The notes: generated by a model from the sequence alone, not told the origin. A stretch of DNA of 24,357 nucleotides from Nitrospina sp. (GCA_004357435.1 SMVS01000038.1:1-24357), one strand, 5' to 3'; numbered from the stretch's first letter, positions 1 through 8,203 are shown. Numbers and translations: made by a program.

Positions 1-270
1 ACCTTTAAAAAAATGTTTGCGGAAAGGAAGGGGCGATTATAGGAAGCGGCGCGGGTGCTGTCAAATCTCCGGTTTGCCAACCGGTATTCAGGGCGGGGTT
101 CCTGTCGCGGGCGAAGCCTTGTTTTAATTAAGAAATCCGCCAATTCAACCCAAAGAAACATTCCAGCATCACATCAATATTCCATGACCTTGTGTGCGGC
201 GCTCCGCCATAGAGTTTATATGGGGATTTCCGCTGTTTCCTGCCCGTACAATTTATGTCTATTCTACTTA

Positions 271-299
271 TTGACAGAACCCGCATCACTGCCTATAAT
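271..299 (+). promoter_or_regulatory. Perfect sigma70 consensus promoter
   Basis: TTGACA lies at 271-276 and TATAAT at 294-299, separated by exactly 17 bp, so both boxes match the housekeeping consensus at every position. Transcription would begin near 306 and run through the repeat-bearing leader into the TPR gene starting at 556. A fully consensus promoter in front of a 250-nt untranslated leader suggests that control acts after initiation, or that the leader is itself an abundant RNA. That reading is inference. Confidence 0.8.
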
Positions 300-360
300 C
301 CGCAGGAACCCTGAAAAAAATCAGTCGTTTACCGTGCCGGGCAAGGCCCGGAGCTAGATA

Positions 361-430
361 GGTCAAACTCGGAGAGGCGCTCAACAACGGTTGGGCATGC
401 CGCTAAAGCATAGACATTTTGCCTCCCCCG
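361..430 (+). repeat. Leader repeat, copy 1 (70-nt unit)
   Basis: This copy aligns without gaps to 457-526 at an offset of 96. The first ten bases (GGYCARACTY) and the last 54 bases (377-430) are conserved, while 371-376 are free. Within 377-430 there are 47 matches and 7 mismatches, all transitions. A short stem can form with C388-G402, G389-C401, G390-C400 and U391-G399, closing a TGGGCAT loop. CATTTTGC at 415-422 can pair with GCAAAATG at 449-456, enclosing the perfect hairpin CCGGCG-GAAA-CGCCGG at 432-447, which has a GNRA tetraloop. Confidence 0.75.
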
Positions 431-456
431 CCCGGCGGAAACGCCGGAGCAAAATG

Positions 457-526
457 GGCCAGACTTTATCTTGCGCTCAGTAATGGTTGGGTATACCACT
501 AGAGCATAGACATTTTGCCTCCCCCG
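457..526 (+). repeat. Leader repeat, copy 2 (70-nt unit)
   Basis: This is the second tandem copy. The stem positions that differ from copy 1 stay paired: C388-G402 becomes T484-A498, and the U391-G399 wobble becomes T487-A495. It is followed directly by CCCCC-GCGA-GGGGG at 521-534, again with a GNRA loop. The Shine-Dalgarno site at 542-548 and the ATG at 556 come just after. ATTTT at 512-516 could pair with AAAAT at 549-553, which would place the ribosome binding site inside a closed loop. The pairing is a by-eye prediction. Confidence 0.75.
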
Positions 527-555
527 CGAGGGGGTTGAACTGGAAGAGAAAATTC

Positions 556-3183
556 ATGGCGACCAATCCAAACCAGATTCCCGAAAGCAGGAAATATGAG
601 CAGATGGCCATTGCCAGTCTGCAGAAAAACAAGCGCGAAGAGGCCGAAGGGCATTTTAAAACTGCCCTCAACCTGATGGAAGAGTCGGGTGATGAAACCG
701 GACAGGCTTATATTTTAGGAGACTTGGGCAACCTTTGTTTTCAAAGCAAACGCCTGGAACTGGCGGAGGGTTATTACCAGCGGTCGCTCGAATTGATGGA
801 AAAAATCAAGAATTCTCAAGGCATTGAAAGTTCGCTGGGCAACCTGGGCAATGTCTCCCTCTATAAAGGCGAGTTGGAGCAGGCGGTGGAGAATTATCAA
901 AAAGCGTTGCAGGTGGTCGAGCAAACGAATGATCTGCAAGGGCAGGTTCGTTACAACGAGACCCTGGGCGACCTCGCCATGCAACAAGAGAACCTGGCGG
1001 AAGCGGAAAAACATTATGAAAAAGTTCACGCTTCCCTGCTGGCGGAAAAGGAAAACCCGGAGCGGTTGGACAGTCTGGAAAAGAAGTTGGCGTCCATCAA
1101 AAAGCATTCCGTGTATCTTGAGAGCAAAGAGAAAGAAGCCGAGGCCGAACTGAATTCACTGATCCAGGCAAAGCGCCAGAAGGATTTAATCCGCAAATAC
1201 CAGGAATTGGAAGAGATGTTTTTTCAGGCCGGTCGGTTCCAAAAGGTGATCGAGTACACTCAGAAAGCCATTGCGGTTTTTGAGGAATTGAAGGACCGGC
1301 AATCGGTGGCTATCAGCCATGCCAACCTGGGCGGCACCCTGTTGCAACAGGCCCTGACAGACCAACCGGAGTTACTGGGGCAGGCCGAGGAAAACTTTTT
1401 AAAAGCTCTGGATTATTTAACCTCCCAAAAGGACCCGCGCCGGCAATCCTATTTGCTGGGCAGTCTGGGCATCGTCTATCTGAATAAAAAAGATTATGGC
1501 AAGGCCCATGACTATTACAGTCAGTCGTTGAAGATCATGGGGGAATTGAAAGACGAGCTGGGCGAGGCGCGTAGTTATGCCAACCTAGGCAAGGTGGATG
1601 CCCTGCAGGAAAATTTGGATGGTGCGGTGGCGAATTATGAGAAGTCCCTCCAACTGATGGAAAAGCTTCAAAACCGTCCCGGCATAGCCCAGCAGTTTGA
1701 AGCGTTGGGTGAGATTTATTTGAAAAAAGAGGACCTGCCTTTGGCCGAGGACTTTCTGCAGAGAGCCAGCGCGTTGTACGAAGCTTTGAAGGATCCGGTC
1801 AGTATCAATATTGTGCAGGATAAGCTGGTGTACATCATCAGTCATCCCACCACCCTTCAGCGGCAGAGAGAACAGCTGAACGAGGAGTTGAAAAAACCGG
1901 AAGTCCAAAAAGATGACAAAAAGCAAATCTCCGTATTGAAGGATCTCGCCAACGTGCATTTTCTGGCCAACGATCACTCGGCCGGGCAGGAAGTCCTCGA
2001 GAAAATGCTCCCCTTGCAGGAAAAAATTCAGGACCTCCAGGGCCTGAGCAGTACCCACGGCAACCTGGGCAGTATCCTGATGCAGAAAAATGATTTGGAA
2101 GGGGCCGACCGAAACTTTGAAAAGGCCATCAAGATTCGTGAGGACCAGAAGCAGGACCCCAAAAACCTGACCGAATTATACAGCCAGCGGTGCAACCTTC
2201 TGCTGATGCTGGGTAAAATCGACCCGGCTGAGAAATTGATGAAGAAGTCACTCAAGATGAATGAAAAATCCGGGAATCAAGTGGGGCTGATGGTGGATTA
2301 CCGGAACATGGGAAACTTGAACATACAGAAGACCGATTGGATGGGGGCGGAAAAATTTTACCTGAAGGCTCTGGACATCAACAAAAAAGCCAACAACAAG
2401 CGGGAAATGGCCGAGGACTATCGTAACCAGTTCAACTTGTACTTACAGAAAGAAGACTGGGATCAAGCGGAAAAATACGGTTTGCAGGCCCTGGCCATTG
2501 CTGAGGAAACCAACGACCTTAAAAATATCTGTAATGACAGCAGAAGCCTCGGGCAAATCAATAATGAAAGAAAGGACCGTTCAAAAGTCGAGTCTTATTA
2601 CATCAAATCGCTTGAATGTTCCCGGAAGATGAATAATCAAAAAGAAGTTTGTGTGGACCTGCGGTCGTTGGGTCACCTCTATTTGGAAAAAGGTTACACG
2701 GAAAAAGCTGAAAATTATTATAGACAGGCTTTGGATATTTCGATCAAGCTGGGCGATAAAAAAGAATTGGCGGAAGACTCTCGCAACATGGGCAATTACC
2801 ATTTCAGGAGAGGCCGTCCCAGCGAAGCCGAGGAGCTTTATACCAACGCTTTGAAATTATCGCTGGAGACCGGGGATGAGTTCGGCGCGGCCAAGGATTA
2901 CACCTTTTTAGGCAATTTGAAGTTCAAGGCAAAAGAGTACGAGGTCGCGGACCGGCATTTTCACCAGGCGACGGAAACTTTTAAATCCTTGAAAAATACG
3001 GTGAACCTGGTCCAGCTTTACATGACAGTCGCAAGGCTCAATTTGACCGAATCCAGGAAGGATCCTTGTACCGAGTATCTGGACAAGGCGCAGGAGGTTG
3101 CTAAAAGTCTCGGAGATCCTGAAAAATTGACCAATTCGATTACGCAAATGCGGAAAATGCTCGAACGAATCGACAAGAAGTAA
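556..3183 (+). CDS. Large tetratricopeptide-repeat protein
   Basis: An 875-residue protein built almost wholly of TPR helical hairpins repeating every 36-40 residues. Motifs such as GDLGNLCFQSKRLELAEGYY and SLGNLGNVSLYKGELEQAVE recur from near residue 15 to the C terminus. The LGN pattern and 40-residue spacing resemble the TPR_12 class. I see no signal peptide, membrane segment or catalytic domain, so a cytoplasmic scaffold is the simplest reading; the partner is unknown. An upstream TTG at 487 is open, but it lies inside the leader repeat. The ATG at 556 has GGAAGAG seven bases ahead, so I start there. The charged segment around residues 165-220 looks like a linker or coiled coil between two TPR blocks. 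It is probably monocistronic, since the next gene is 390 bp away. Confidence 0.9.
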   Translation: MATNPNQIPESRKYEQMAIASLQKNKREEAEGHFKTALNLMEESGDETGQAYILGDLGNLCFQSKRLELAEGYYQRSLELMEKIKNSQGIESSLGNLGNVSLYKGELEQAVENYQKALQVVEQTNDLQGQVRYNETLGDLAMQQENLAEAEKHYEKVHASLLAEKENPERLDSLEKKLASIKKHSVYLESKEKEAEAELNSLIQAKRQKDLIRKYQELEEMFFQAGRFQKVIEYTQKAIAVFEELKDRQSVAISHANLGGTLLQQALTDQPELLGQAEENFLKALDYLTSQKDPRRQSYLLGSLGIVYLNKKDYGKAHDYYSQSLKIMGELKDELGEARSYANLGKVDALQENLDGAVANYEKSLQLMEKLQNRPGIAQQFEALGEIYLKKEDLPLAEDFLQRASALYEALKDPVSINIVQDKLVYIISHPTTLQRQREQLNEELKKPEVQKDDKKQISVLKDLANVHFLANDHSAGQEVLEKMLPLQEKIQDLQGLSSTHGNLGSILMQKNDLEGADRNFEKAIKIREDQKQDPKNLTELYSQRCNLLLMLGKIDPAEKLMKKSLKMNEKSGNQVGLMVDYRNMGNLNIQKTDWMGAEKFYLKALDINKKANNKREMAEDYRNQFNLYLQKEDWDQAEKYGLQALAIAEETNDLKNICNDSRSLGQINNERKDRSKVESYYIKSLECSRKMNNQKEVCVDLRSLGHLYLEKGYTEKAENYYRQALDISIKLGDKKELAEDSRNMGNYHFRRGRPSEAEELYTNALKLSLETGDEFGAAKDYTFLGNLKFKAKEYEVADRHFHQATETFKSLKNTVNLVQLYMTVARLNLTESRKDPCTEYLDKAQEVAKSLGDPEKLTNSITQMRKMLERIDKK

Positions 3184-3573
3184 CGAGTCCAAAGAATGTT
3201 CGAATGGGGCTTTGGGGTTCGGGAGGTGGCGAAGCATGGATTTTTTAATACCCGGATTTTTCAGGTCCGGCTGTAGTTGTTGGGATTTTTGGAACTCAGG
3301 GGACAGGGCCCTAAAAGATTCTTGAGCCAGTTGAAACGATGATCAATGTGTAGTATAACCAATTGATTTTAAATCGTTTATTTTTTATCTGGCGGGCGCT
3401 TTAAGGTTGGGTTGGGTGGCGGAGAGGTGAGGGTGTCTGCGGATCCGAGGGGTCCATTCCAAAACCTCTTGGATTGATCTTGACAACCCAGACCGCATTC
3501 TATAAATTCAGAGTCAGCATCCAACTTCATCCTATAATTGTTTGTATTAAAACTCTTCAAAAGTTTTTGACCT
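3184..3573 (+). other. Intergenic region with promoter-like boxes
   Basis: This 390-bp gap holds no credible gene. A weak hairpin with CCGGA/TCCGG arms lies near 3254-3275, without a following T-run. Towards the downstream gene there are promoter-like boxes. TTGACA at 3480-3485 and TATAAA at 3501-3506 are spaced 15 bp apart, which is short. A second TATAAT lies at 3533-3538 without a convincing -35. Confidence 0.4.
3480..3506 (+). promoter_or_regulatory. Candidate promoter for the HExxH gene
   Basis: TTGACA at 3480-3485 is a full -35 match. TATAAA at 3501-3506 would be the -10 but lies only 15 bp away; a TAAATT two bases further on gives 17 bp with a poorer box. An alternative TATAAT at 3533-3538 is closer to the start codon at 3574. 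I cannot tell which is used. Confidence 0.4.
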
Positions 3574-4719
3574 ATGAAAGTTGCCTACAGTCCTCAGTTG
3601 ATGGAAGAATCCGTTTTCAGGCATTTGAACCATTTGGAGCGGTCCGGTATGCGGTCGGATTACGATGAATACCATTCCCTGGCCGATCCTATATATGAAT
3701 TACCGGAAGATGACCGCGAAGAAGCCTTTGCCAAAGTCAATCAACTGTTTTTTCTGGAAAAACTGGGTTTGGGAGATTTTGTTTTGCAGGCCCTCGAAGC
3801 CTGCGGCCTGATTCCTAAAAGACAAAGGACCCCACAGGAAGTCACCGTACCCGAAATCACCGAAGGCGACGCCGGCGGGGAAGCCAGCCAATCTGTGGAA
3901 GGCTCTGGTGAAGGCGGCGAAGAAGTCGCTCTGGCGGATAATGATGATGAAGAAGGGTCGATGGAAATTACTTACGAGGATCAAGCCCGCCATTTTGAAG
4001 AAAAAATAAAAGAAATCGTTATTAAACGTGCCATCAATAAAGTTGATGAAGGTTCCAACGTGCTGAACCGGGTTTCCGGTTTACCTGTGATTGAGATGCG
4101 TGTTTTGGCCAGCCGGTTTGCGAACCCAGATGAAATGCATGAACTGGAATCTTTCTTGATCCATGAGTTCATGCACGCCCGCGATATGATGGACCCCGAA
4201 TTCGATTACGAGGATGCTTTCATTCCCGGCAACCCCTCCATAAAAAATCTCATCACCGCCCGCTTTCGTTTGCTGTGGAACATCTACGTGGATTCCAGGC
4301 TGGCGCGACGCAAGATCAAGTCCATATTGACCAAGGATGCGCGGTACCGGGAATTTGATAATTACTACCGCAAAATTCCCGAGGAACAAAGACGGGGTAT
4401 TTTCAAGGGATTGTGGGAATCTGAAAAGCTGACCCATGAAGAATTGCTGTCTATGGCCACTGACTTGGAGACCATGATCAGCAAATACATCGATTACACC
4501 GAAGAATTCACAGAAGAGGATCGCGATTACATTCATTTACAGGGATCCCCTTGTCCGTTATGTAAATTTCCCACTTACAATTGGGTCGACGACCCTGAAA
4601 GTGTTTGTGACGAAATGGTTATTGAGGCCATCCAGATCGATTTCGTGGATTGGGAAAGCAAGGATGGCGCCTGCGACCGTTGTATTGAGGTTTACGAGTT
4701 GAGAGCCGGGACTTCGTAG
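3574..4719 (+). CDS. Putative zinc metallopeptidase-like protein (HExxH plus Cys4 site)
   Basis: A 381-residue protein that I do not recognise by name. Residues 85-130 form an acidic, Gly/Ser-rich linker between an N-terminal helical part and the rest. A zincin-type HEFMH lies at residues 197-201, and WNIYVDSRLAR follows about 35 residues later. Its Asp is a plausible third metal ligand, as in other HExxH proteins with a downstream acidic ligand. The C-terminal part has CPLC (327-330) and CDRC (367-370), a likely structural zinc site. There is no signal peptide, so it should be cytoplasmic. The TorD-type chaperone gene follows after about 70 bp, which suggests a joint role in maturing or proofreading a redox enzyme; that is inference. 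The ATG at 3574 lacks a clear Shine-Dalgarno site, and the next ATG at 3601 is no better. Confidence 0.85.
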   Translation: MKVAYSPQLMEESVFRHLNHLERSGMRSDYDEYHSLADPIYELPEDDREEAFAKVNQLFFLEKLGLGDFVLQALEACGLIPKRQRTPQEVTVPEITEGDAGGEASQSVEGSGEGGEEVALADNDDEEGSMEITYEDQARHFEEKIKEIVIKRAINKVDEGSNVLNRVSGLPVIEMRVLASRFANPDEMHELESFLIHEFMHARDMMDPEFDYEDAFIPGNPSIKNLITARFRLLWNIYVDSRLARRKIKSILTKDARYREFDNYYRKIPEEQRRGIFKGLWESEKLTHEELLSMATDLETMISKYIDYTEEFTEEDRDYIHLQGSPCPLCKFPTYNWVDDPESVCDEMVIEAIQIDFVDWESKDGACDRCIEVYELRAGTS

Positions 4720-4789
4720 TTTGGGAAATGGGAAAAACTTAATGATTTTCCGCGCCCATGCTTGTTAAATTTATTGAATGGAGAAACCG

Positions 4790-5620
4790 ATGACAGAGAT
4801 AATTGAATTGCCGAAAGAACAGGATCCAATTCTCGTGAAATTTGGTGAGACCGGATCGTTGGAGGAGTGCAAGGAGCAAAGGATTTCTTTGCAATTGGCG
4901 CGAGGAAGAATTTACGATCTTTTTTCCAATGCGTTCGGTTATCCCTGGAATCGAAAATTTTTCAGGCCCAAATCCTTTCTGGAGCCTTTTGATGTGGTTC
5001 TGCTGGATGAGGAAGATTGGGGCAAAGTGAAAGAAATGGTGTCCCGGTTTGGAAAATATCTGCCAAAAATGGCCCTGAAGCAAGTCCAACAGGAATACGT
5101 CCGTGTGTTTGGACATGCGGTTTCTCAGGAATGTCCGCCGTATGAAATGCAATATGGGACGGAAGGTGGTATTCAGTCCCAAACCGATGTGTTGATCCAG
5201 CTGGGTGGATTTTACGAAACCTTTGGTTTTGAATTTCCCAAAAGCCGGGGTAAGGAACGCGTGGACCATATCACCGTTGAATTGGCGTTCATGGCCTATT
5301 GTTGCTTCCGGGAAGCTTATGGCATATCCAATGAGCATGATGAAAAGAAAATAGCGATCGTCAGAGCCAGCACCAAAAAATTCGTTAGAAATCATATCGG
5401 ACGCTGGACCCCTTTGTTCGCCCTGTTCACAGCCCGTAAGGCCGAGCGCGGATTGTTCAAGGATATGGTTGAACTTTTGTCTCTCTTTGTCAAAAATGAA
5501 TGCGCCTTGCTGGATGTGAAACCCATCAAGGTGGAAGAGCCGGAATATCGTTCGCTTTCCTATAGTATGGAAAATGATTTGATCGCCAACGCTCCGGCCG
5601 AGTGCGAACCAGTTAAGTAG
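4790..5620 (+). CDS. TorD/NarJ-type redox enzyme maturation chaperone
   Basis: A 276-residue protein of the TorD/DmsD/NarJ superfamily. These chaperones bind molybdo-bis-MGD oxidoreductase subunits in the cytoplasm and hold them until cofactor loading and Tat export. The family signature is visible: EYVRVFGHAVSQECPPYEMQ at residues 102-121 corresponds to the family's YxRLFxGP...PPYES block, and NHIGRWTPLFALF further on corresponds to the HxxxWxPxF segment. The family is usually around 200 residues, so this one carries extra sequence at both ends. The ATG at 4778 is possible, but GGAG at 4780-4783 lies six bases ahead of the ATG at 4790, which I chose. Its client is not in the window; nitrate reductase- or nitrite oxidoreductase-like enzymes are candidates. 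Confidence 0.85.
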   Translation: MTEIIELPKEQDPILVKFGETGSLEECKEQRISLQLARGRIYDLFSNAFGYPWNRKFFRPKSFLEPFDVVLLDEEDWGKVKEMVSRFGKYLPKMALKQVQQEYVRVFGHAVSQECPPYEMQYGTEGGIQSQTDVLIQLGGFYETFGFEFPKSRGKERVDHITVELAFMAYCCFREAYGISNEHDEKKIAIVRASTKKFVRNHIGRWTPLFALFTARKAERGLFKDMVELLSLFVKNECALLDVKPIKVEEPEYRSLSYSMENDLIANAPAECEPVK

Positions 5621-6505
5621 CCATCCAGCGAAGGGGCTTGATCCCTCATGTAACCAGGCGGGATGGCGAAGGCAATAATCGTTGCCAGTGTGTTTTATGT
5701 CTTTTCCTCGGGACGGGTGTCGTCCCCGGGGTGGCGTTGGAAGTGGTGACAATCGCCGGATGAAACCGCTTGACCCGCCGGATCCTTCCTGGCCACCTCC
5801 CGGTCCCCTCCCCGGCAACGTGCGGGTGCTTGACTGATCCCCCGATGATCGCCAACCCAGCGGCCCAATCCTTACACCTCATGGTTGCAGTCTAATCCAC
5901 CAGCAAGGCCATAGCCATGCTCATGGAATAGATCGATCCCACACATCAGGTTGCGTCCCATACCAACACCCCGCGCCGCCTCGTTTCATTACCGGCGACC
6001 CGCGGTGACACGCCGTTCACCGAAGGCAAATCTCCGATTGCTTGCGCCATTTGCAAGGGCGCAGTACAGAACGCAATAGCAAAAAGGTGTTCCCTTCCTT
6101 CAACGAATCAAAATACTGATCGGCCACGCCCTTGTCCGGGTAATCGAGCCTTTTAAAAAATTAACCGCCGGGTGTTCCCAGGTGCAATTATTAAAAATCC
6201 TGAGGCTTGCATCGGCATCTAAATAGGGTAAGAATTTTGTGCTAATATGCTTCAAGCCATGTCCCTAAAGGGATAAATATTCAAGCCAAACCTTGCGAAA
6301 GCTCTCAAGGTCAAAGATAAGAAGTTGTCTTTTGCGTGATCATTCTTTTTGCTGGCAACCATTTGGGAGTTTGATTTCCTGAAAATCAGAAGATTGGAGT
6401 CCCCTGAATTATATTTTAGGCCCACCAGCGGGTTCCTACTATTGCCTGATTGGCACCGGTCCCGAATTTAGGAGAAGGAAAATGCAAAGGCAATCACACT
6501 GATAC
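5621..6505. other. Long gene-free region, possibly decayed
   Basis: Almost 900 bp without a credible gene on either strand. Around 5946-6150 the minus strand has two overlapping frames with protein-like composition. One reads RLDYPDKGVADQYFDSLKEG and the other FAIAFCTAPLQMAQAIGDLP. Both are short and broken by stops, and neither has a start with a ribosome site, so this may be the remains of a lost gene. The last 300 bp become A/T-richer, as expected for a promoter region of the gene at 6506, but I find no well-spaced -35/-10 pair. Confidence 0.4.
6482..6502 (+). other. Six-codon ORF in frame with and just ahead of the next gene
   Basis: GGAGAAGG at 6471-6478 is the best Shine-Dalgarno site in the area and is correctly spaced for ATG at 6482. 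That frame reads MQRQSH and stops at TGA 6500-6502. One codon later, in the same frame, comes the ATG at 6506 that opens the 565-residue gene. The ribosome site therefore serves the mini-ORF better than the gene. This may be a leader peptide with reinitiation, a nonsense change in the original start region, or a base error. Confidence 0.45.
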
Positions 6506-8203
6506 ATGTTTGTATTTGATCCGCTCACTCAAGGATTGGAGTTGCTGGCTCGGAGGGATTTGCAAAAAGCCGAGACGCTTTTCCTCAGAGTCATCAATGA
6601 CCCTTATGTTCAGGGCGATGAACTGAACCAGGCGCGGGCCTATCTGAATGACATTCGTTCCTGCCAGGCGGGGACCAAAACTCTCGATTTTCAGCGATAC
6701 AAAAAGCTCTCCAAAAAAACCTCCCTGTCGCTGGATGAGATCAGCCATCTCTTAAAAGCTGTTTATTTTTCATCCTGCCAGACCTTTGCGGAAATTGATG
6801 AGGCCGTAGCGGAACAGACTCCAAAAGTCATCAACCGCCTCAAGCAAATTAAAATCCGCGACATCATTGCCCGCGACAACTTATTCCAACGCATCGAGAA
6901 AAGGGGGATGCAGGCCATTAAAAAAGACCTGCCGTCGGCCAAGTCCAACGGCGGAAAGGCCGCCTTGGACTCTTTCCGATGGAAAACAATTTATCGGAAA
7001 TTTATAGAGGCCATCAATCCCATTTTGCTGGAACGGCATTTGGAATTGCTGGAATATATTTTGGAAACCGGAGAAATAGGATTGCTCGATGATCCGAAGC
7101 TGACGATTCTGACTCCGAAATATCGTTGGATCATTGAATCGACCCTGAAATCCAAATGGTATTTATTGCGGAGCTATTTTTTCAAAGCCAAATCGGAGAT
7201 TGAAAATCAATTCAGTAAAAAAGAGGGAACTCGTAAATACTGGGAAGAGGTCCGGTACAAAAAAATACAGGTTTTTGAAAAATGCGGTTTCCATGAGCGC
7301 CATATACAAAAGTTTTTGTACATTGATAAACTCAACTACAAAGCCCTTGATGAAATTTACGAGTTCGCCGAAAGTCTCAACTTGAATCTGATTCCCCGGG
7401 ATGTGAGCCTGGCGTTGCGTGGGGTGAAAAAGGCCAAAGATCATATCAAGGAAAGAGGCGGTTTCCTAATGGGGAGCCGCAAGAAATTTCAGGATCATCT
7501 CATCCAGCTGGGTTTTTCCGAGAAGAATTCTTACGAGATCGCCCGCCAGGCCAAACGGGCCAATAATCACCAAATTGCCGAGTCCTTCGAGCAGGCGTTG
7601 CAAGTGGCGCGTGACGAGATCTATTGGTATCGGGTGCCCCCCCAATCGCAAACTTTGCGAAAGTATATTGAAGAACAGTCCTGCAAACACCTCAGTACCG
7701 TGCGAATTCATCTGTTCGACCGCGGCCGGTTGAATAAACTTCTTCTGCTAACCGGCAAAAGCTCGATCCGTAAATATCTCATAAAAGTCTATGGCGAGGA
7801 TGTGGTCGACTTGCATTGCTATTTCAGATTGGAGACCATTCACCAATATTACAAACTTAAGTTTTTCGAATATCATGACTCCCACGTCCCGAGCGTTTCA
7901 GAGCTGATCAAAATCAGCCGCAAAGGATTCAGGCCTCTGGTGATAGAAGGATTCAATGCCTTCATCAAAAAACGCCGGCTGACCATTCCCCAGAAGCTGT
8001 ATGAGGAGATGTCCCGCTACCAATCCGTAACATCCTGGGAAGACCCACACACGTCGCCCGAGGAAAAATTCTTATTGCGGTTCTGGTTTTTAATGGATTA
8101 TGGCGTGTCTATCACACAGGGCATGATCGATAGAGGAATATTCAAGCCCGGTGGGGATTTGTGGGGCTACCTGAAGGTTCAGGATTCGGAGTGCAGGATT
8201 TGA
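6506..8203 (+). CDS. Hypothetical protein, 565 aa, helical and basic
   Basis: I do not recognise this protein. The first 55 residues (GLELLARRDLQKAETLFLRV and onward) look like one or two TPR-like hairpins. The remainder is rich in Lys, Arg and aromatic residues, is predicted mainly helical by eye, and shows no catalytic motif, signal peptide or membrane segment. Repeated patterns such as LLERHLELLEYI and RDEIYWYRV suggest an alpha-solenoid. Its 3' end overlaps the convergent ygfZ-TPR gene by 25 bp. The ATG at 6506 has only a distant ribosome site, because the strong one ahead of it belongs to a six-codon ORF that stops in frame at 6502. The frame is long and clean, so I am confident that it is a gene but not of its role. 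Confidence 0.75.
   Translation: MFVFDPLTQGLELLARRDLQKAETLFLRVINDPYVQGDELNQARAYLNDIRSCQAGTKTLDFQRYKKLSKKTSLSLDEISHLLKAVYFSSCQTFAEIDEAVAEQTPKVINRLKQIKIRDIIARDNLFQRIEKRGMQAIKKDLPSAKSNGGKAALDSFRWKTIYRKFIEAINPILLERHLELLEYILETGEIGLLDDPKLTILTPKYRWIIESTLKSKWYLLRSYFFKAKSEIENQFSKKEGTRKYWEEVRYKKIQVFEKCGFHERHIQKFLYIDKLNYKALDEIYEFAESLNLNLIPRDVSLALRGVKKAKDHIKERGGFLMGSRKKFQDHLIQLGFSEKNSYEIARQAKRANNHQIAESFEQALQVARDEIYWYRVPPQSQTLRKYIEEQSCKHLSTVRIHLFDRGRLNKLLLLTGKSSIRKYLIKVYGEDVVDLHCYFRLETIHQYYKLKFFEYHDSHVPSVSELIKISRKGFRPLVIEGFNAFIKKRRLTIPQKLYEEMSRYQSVTSWEDPHTSPEEKFLLRFWFLMDYGVSITQGMIDRGIFKPGGDLWGYLKVQDSECRI

Larger units (their letters stand above)
1..555 (+). other. Gene-free region holding a promoter and a structured leader
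   Basis: No open frame in the first 555 bases looks like a gene. Positions 1-270 contain a 6-bp hairpin with a 4-nt loop at 69-84, without a T-tract, and nothing else I recognise. From 271 onward there is a consensus promoter, and from about 306 a leader of roughly 250 nt leads into the TPR gene at 556. That leader holds three GC-rich hairpins (337-351, 432-447, 521-534) alternating with two copies of a 70-nt repeat. I see no tRNA cloverleaf or other known RNA family here. Confidence 0.6.

Noticed and set aside
69..84. Hairpin with 6-bp stem as a terminator of an upstream gene
   Set aside because: No T-run follows on either strand, and no gene end is visible before it.
55..357. A 100-residue plus-strand ORF
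   Set aside because: It has low-complexity, unprotein-like composition, no ribosome site, and runs across the consensus promoter.
361..526. Two repeat copies taken as a short CRISPR array
   Set aside because: Only two units of 70 nt with a 26-nt spacer that itself forms a perfect hairpin; no cas genes and no further copies nearby.
487..555. TTG start extending the TPR protein by 23 residues
   Set aside because: The extension is encoded by the leader repeat and its hairpin. ATG 556 has a proper Shine-Dalgarno site. The same frame in copy 1 gives a similar peptide, but it ends at a stop before copy 2.
3254..3275. CCGGA/TCCGG hairpin as terminator of the TPR gene
   Set aside because: The T-run lies in the loop rather than after the stem, so it does not fit an intrinsic terminator.
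4739..5818. A 359-residue minus-strand ORF opposite the TorD gene
   Set aside because: It is mostly antisense to a gene with clear family motifs, its N terminus is Gly/Pro/Arg-rich from non-coding sequence, and it has no recognisable domain.
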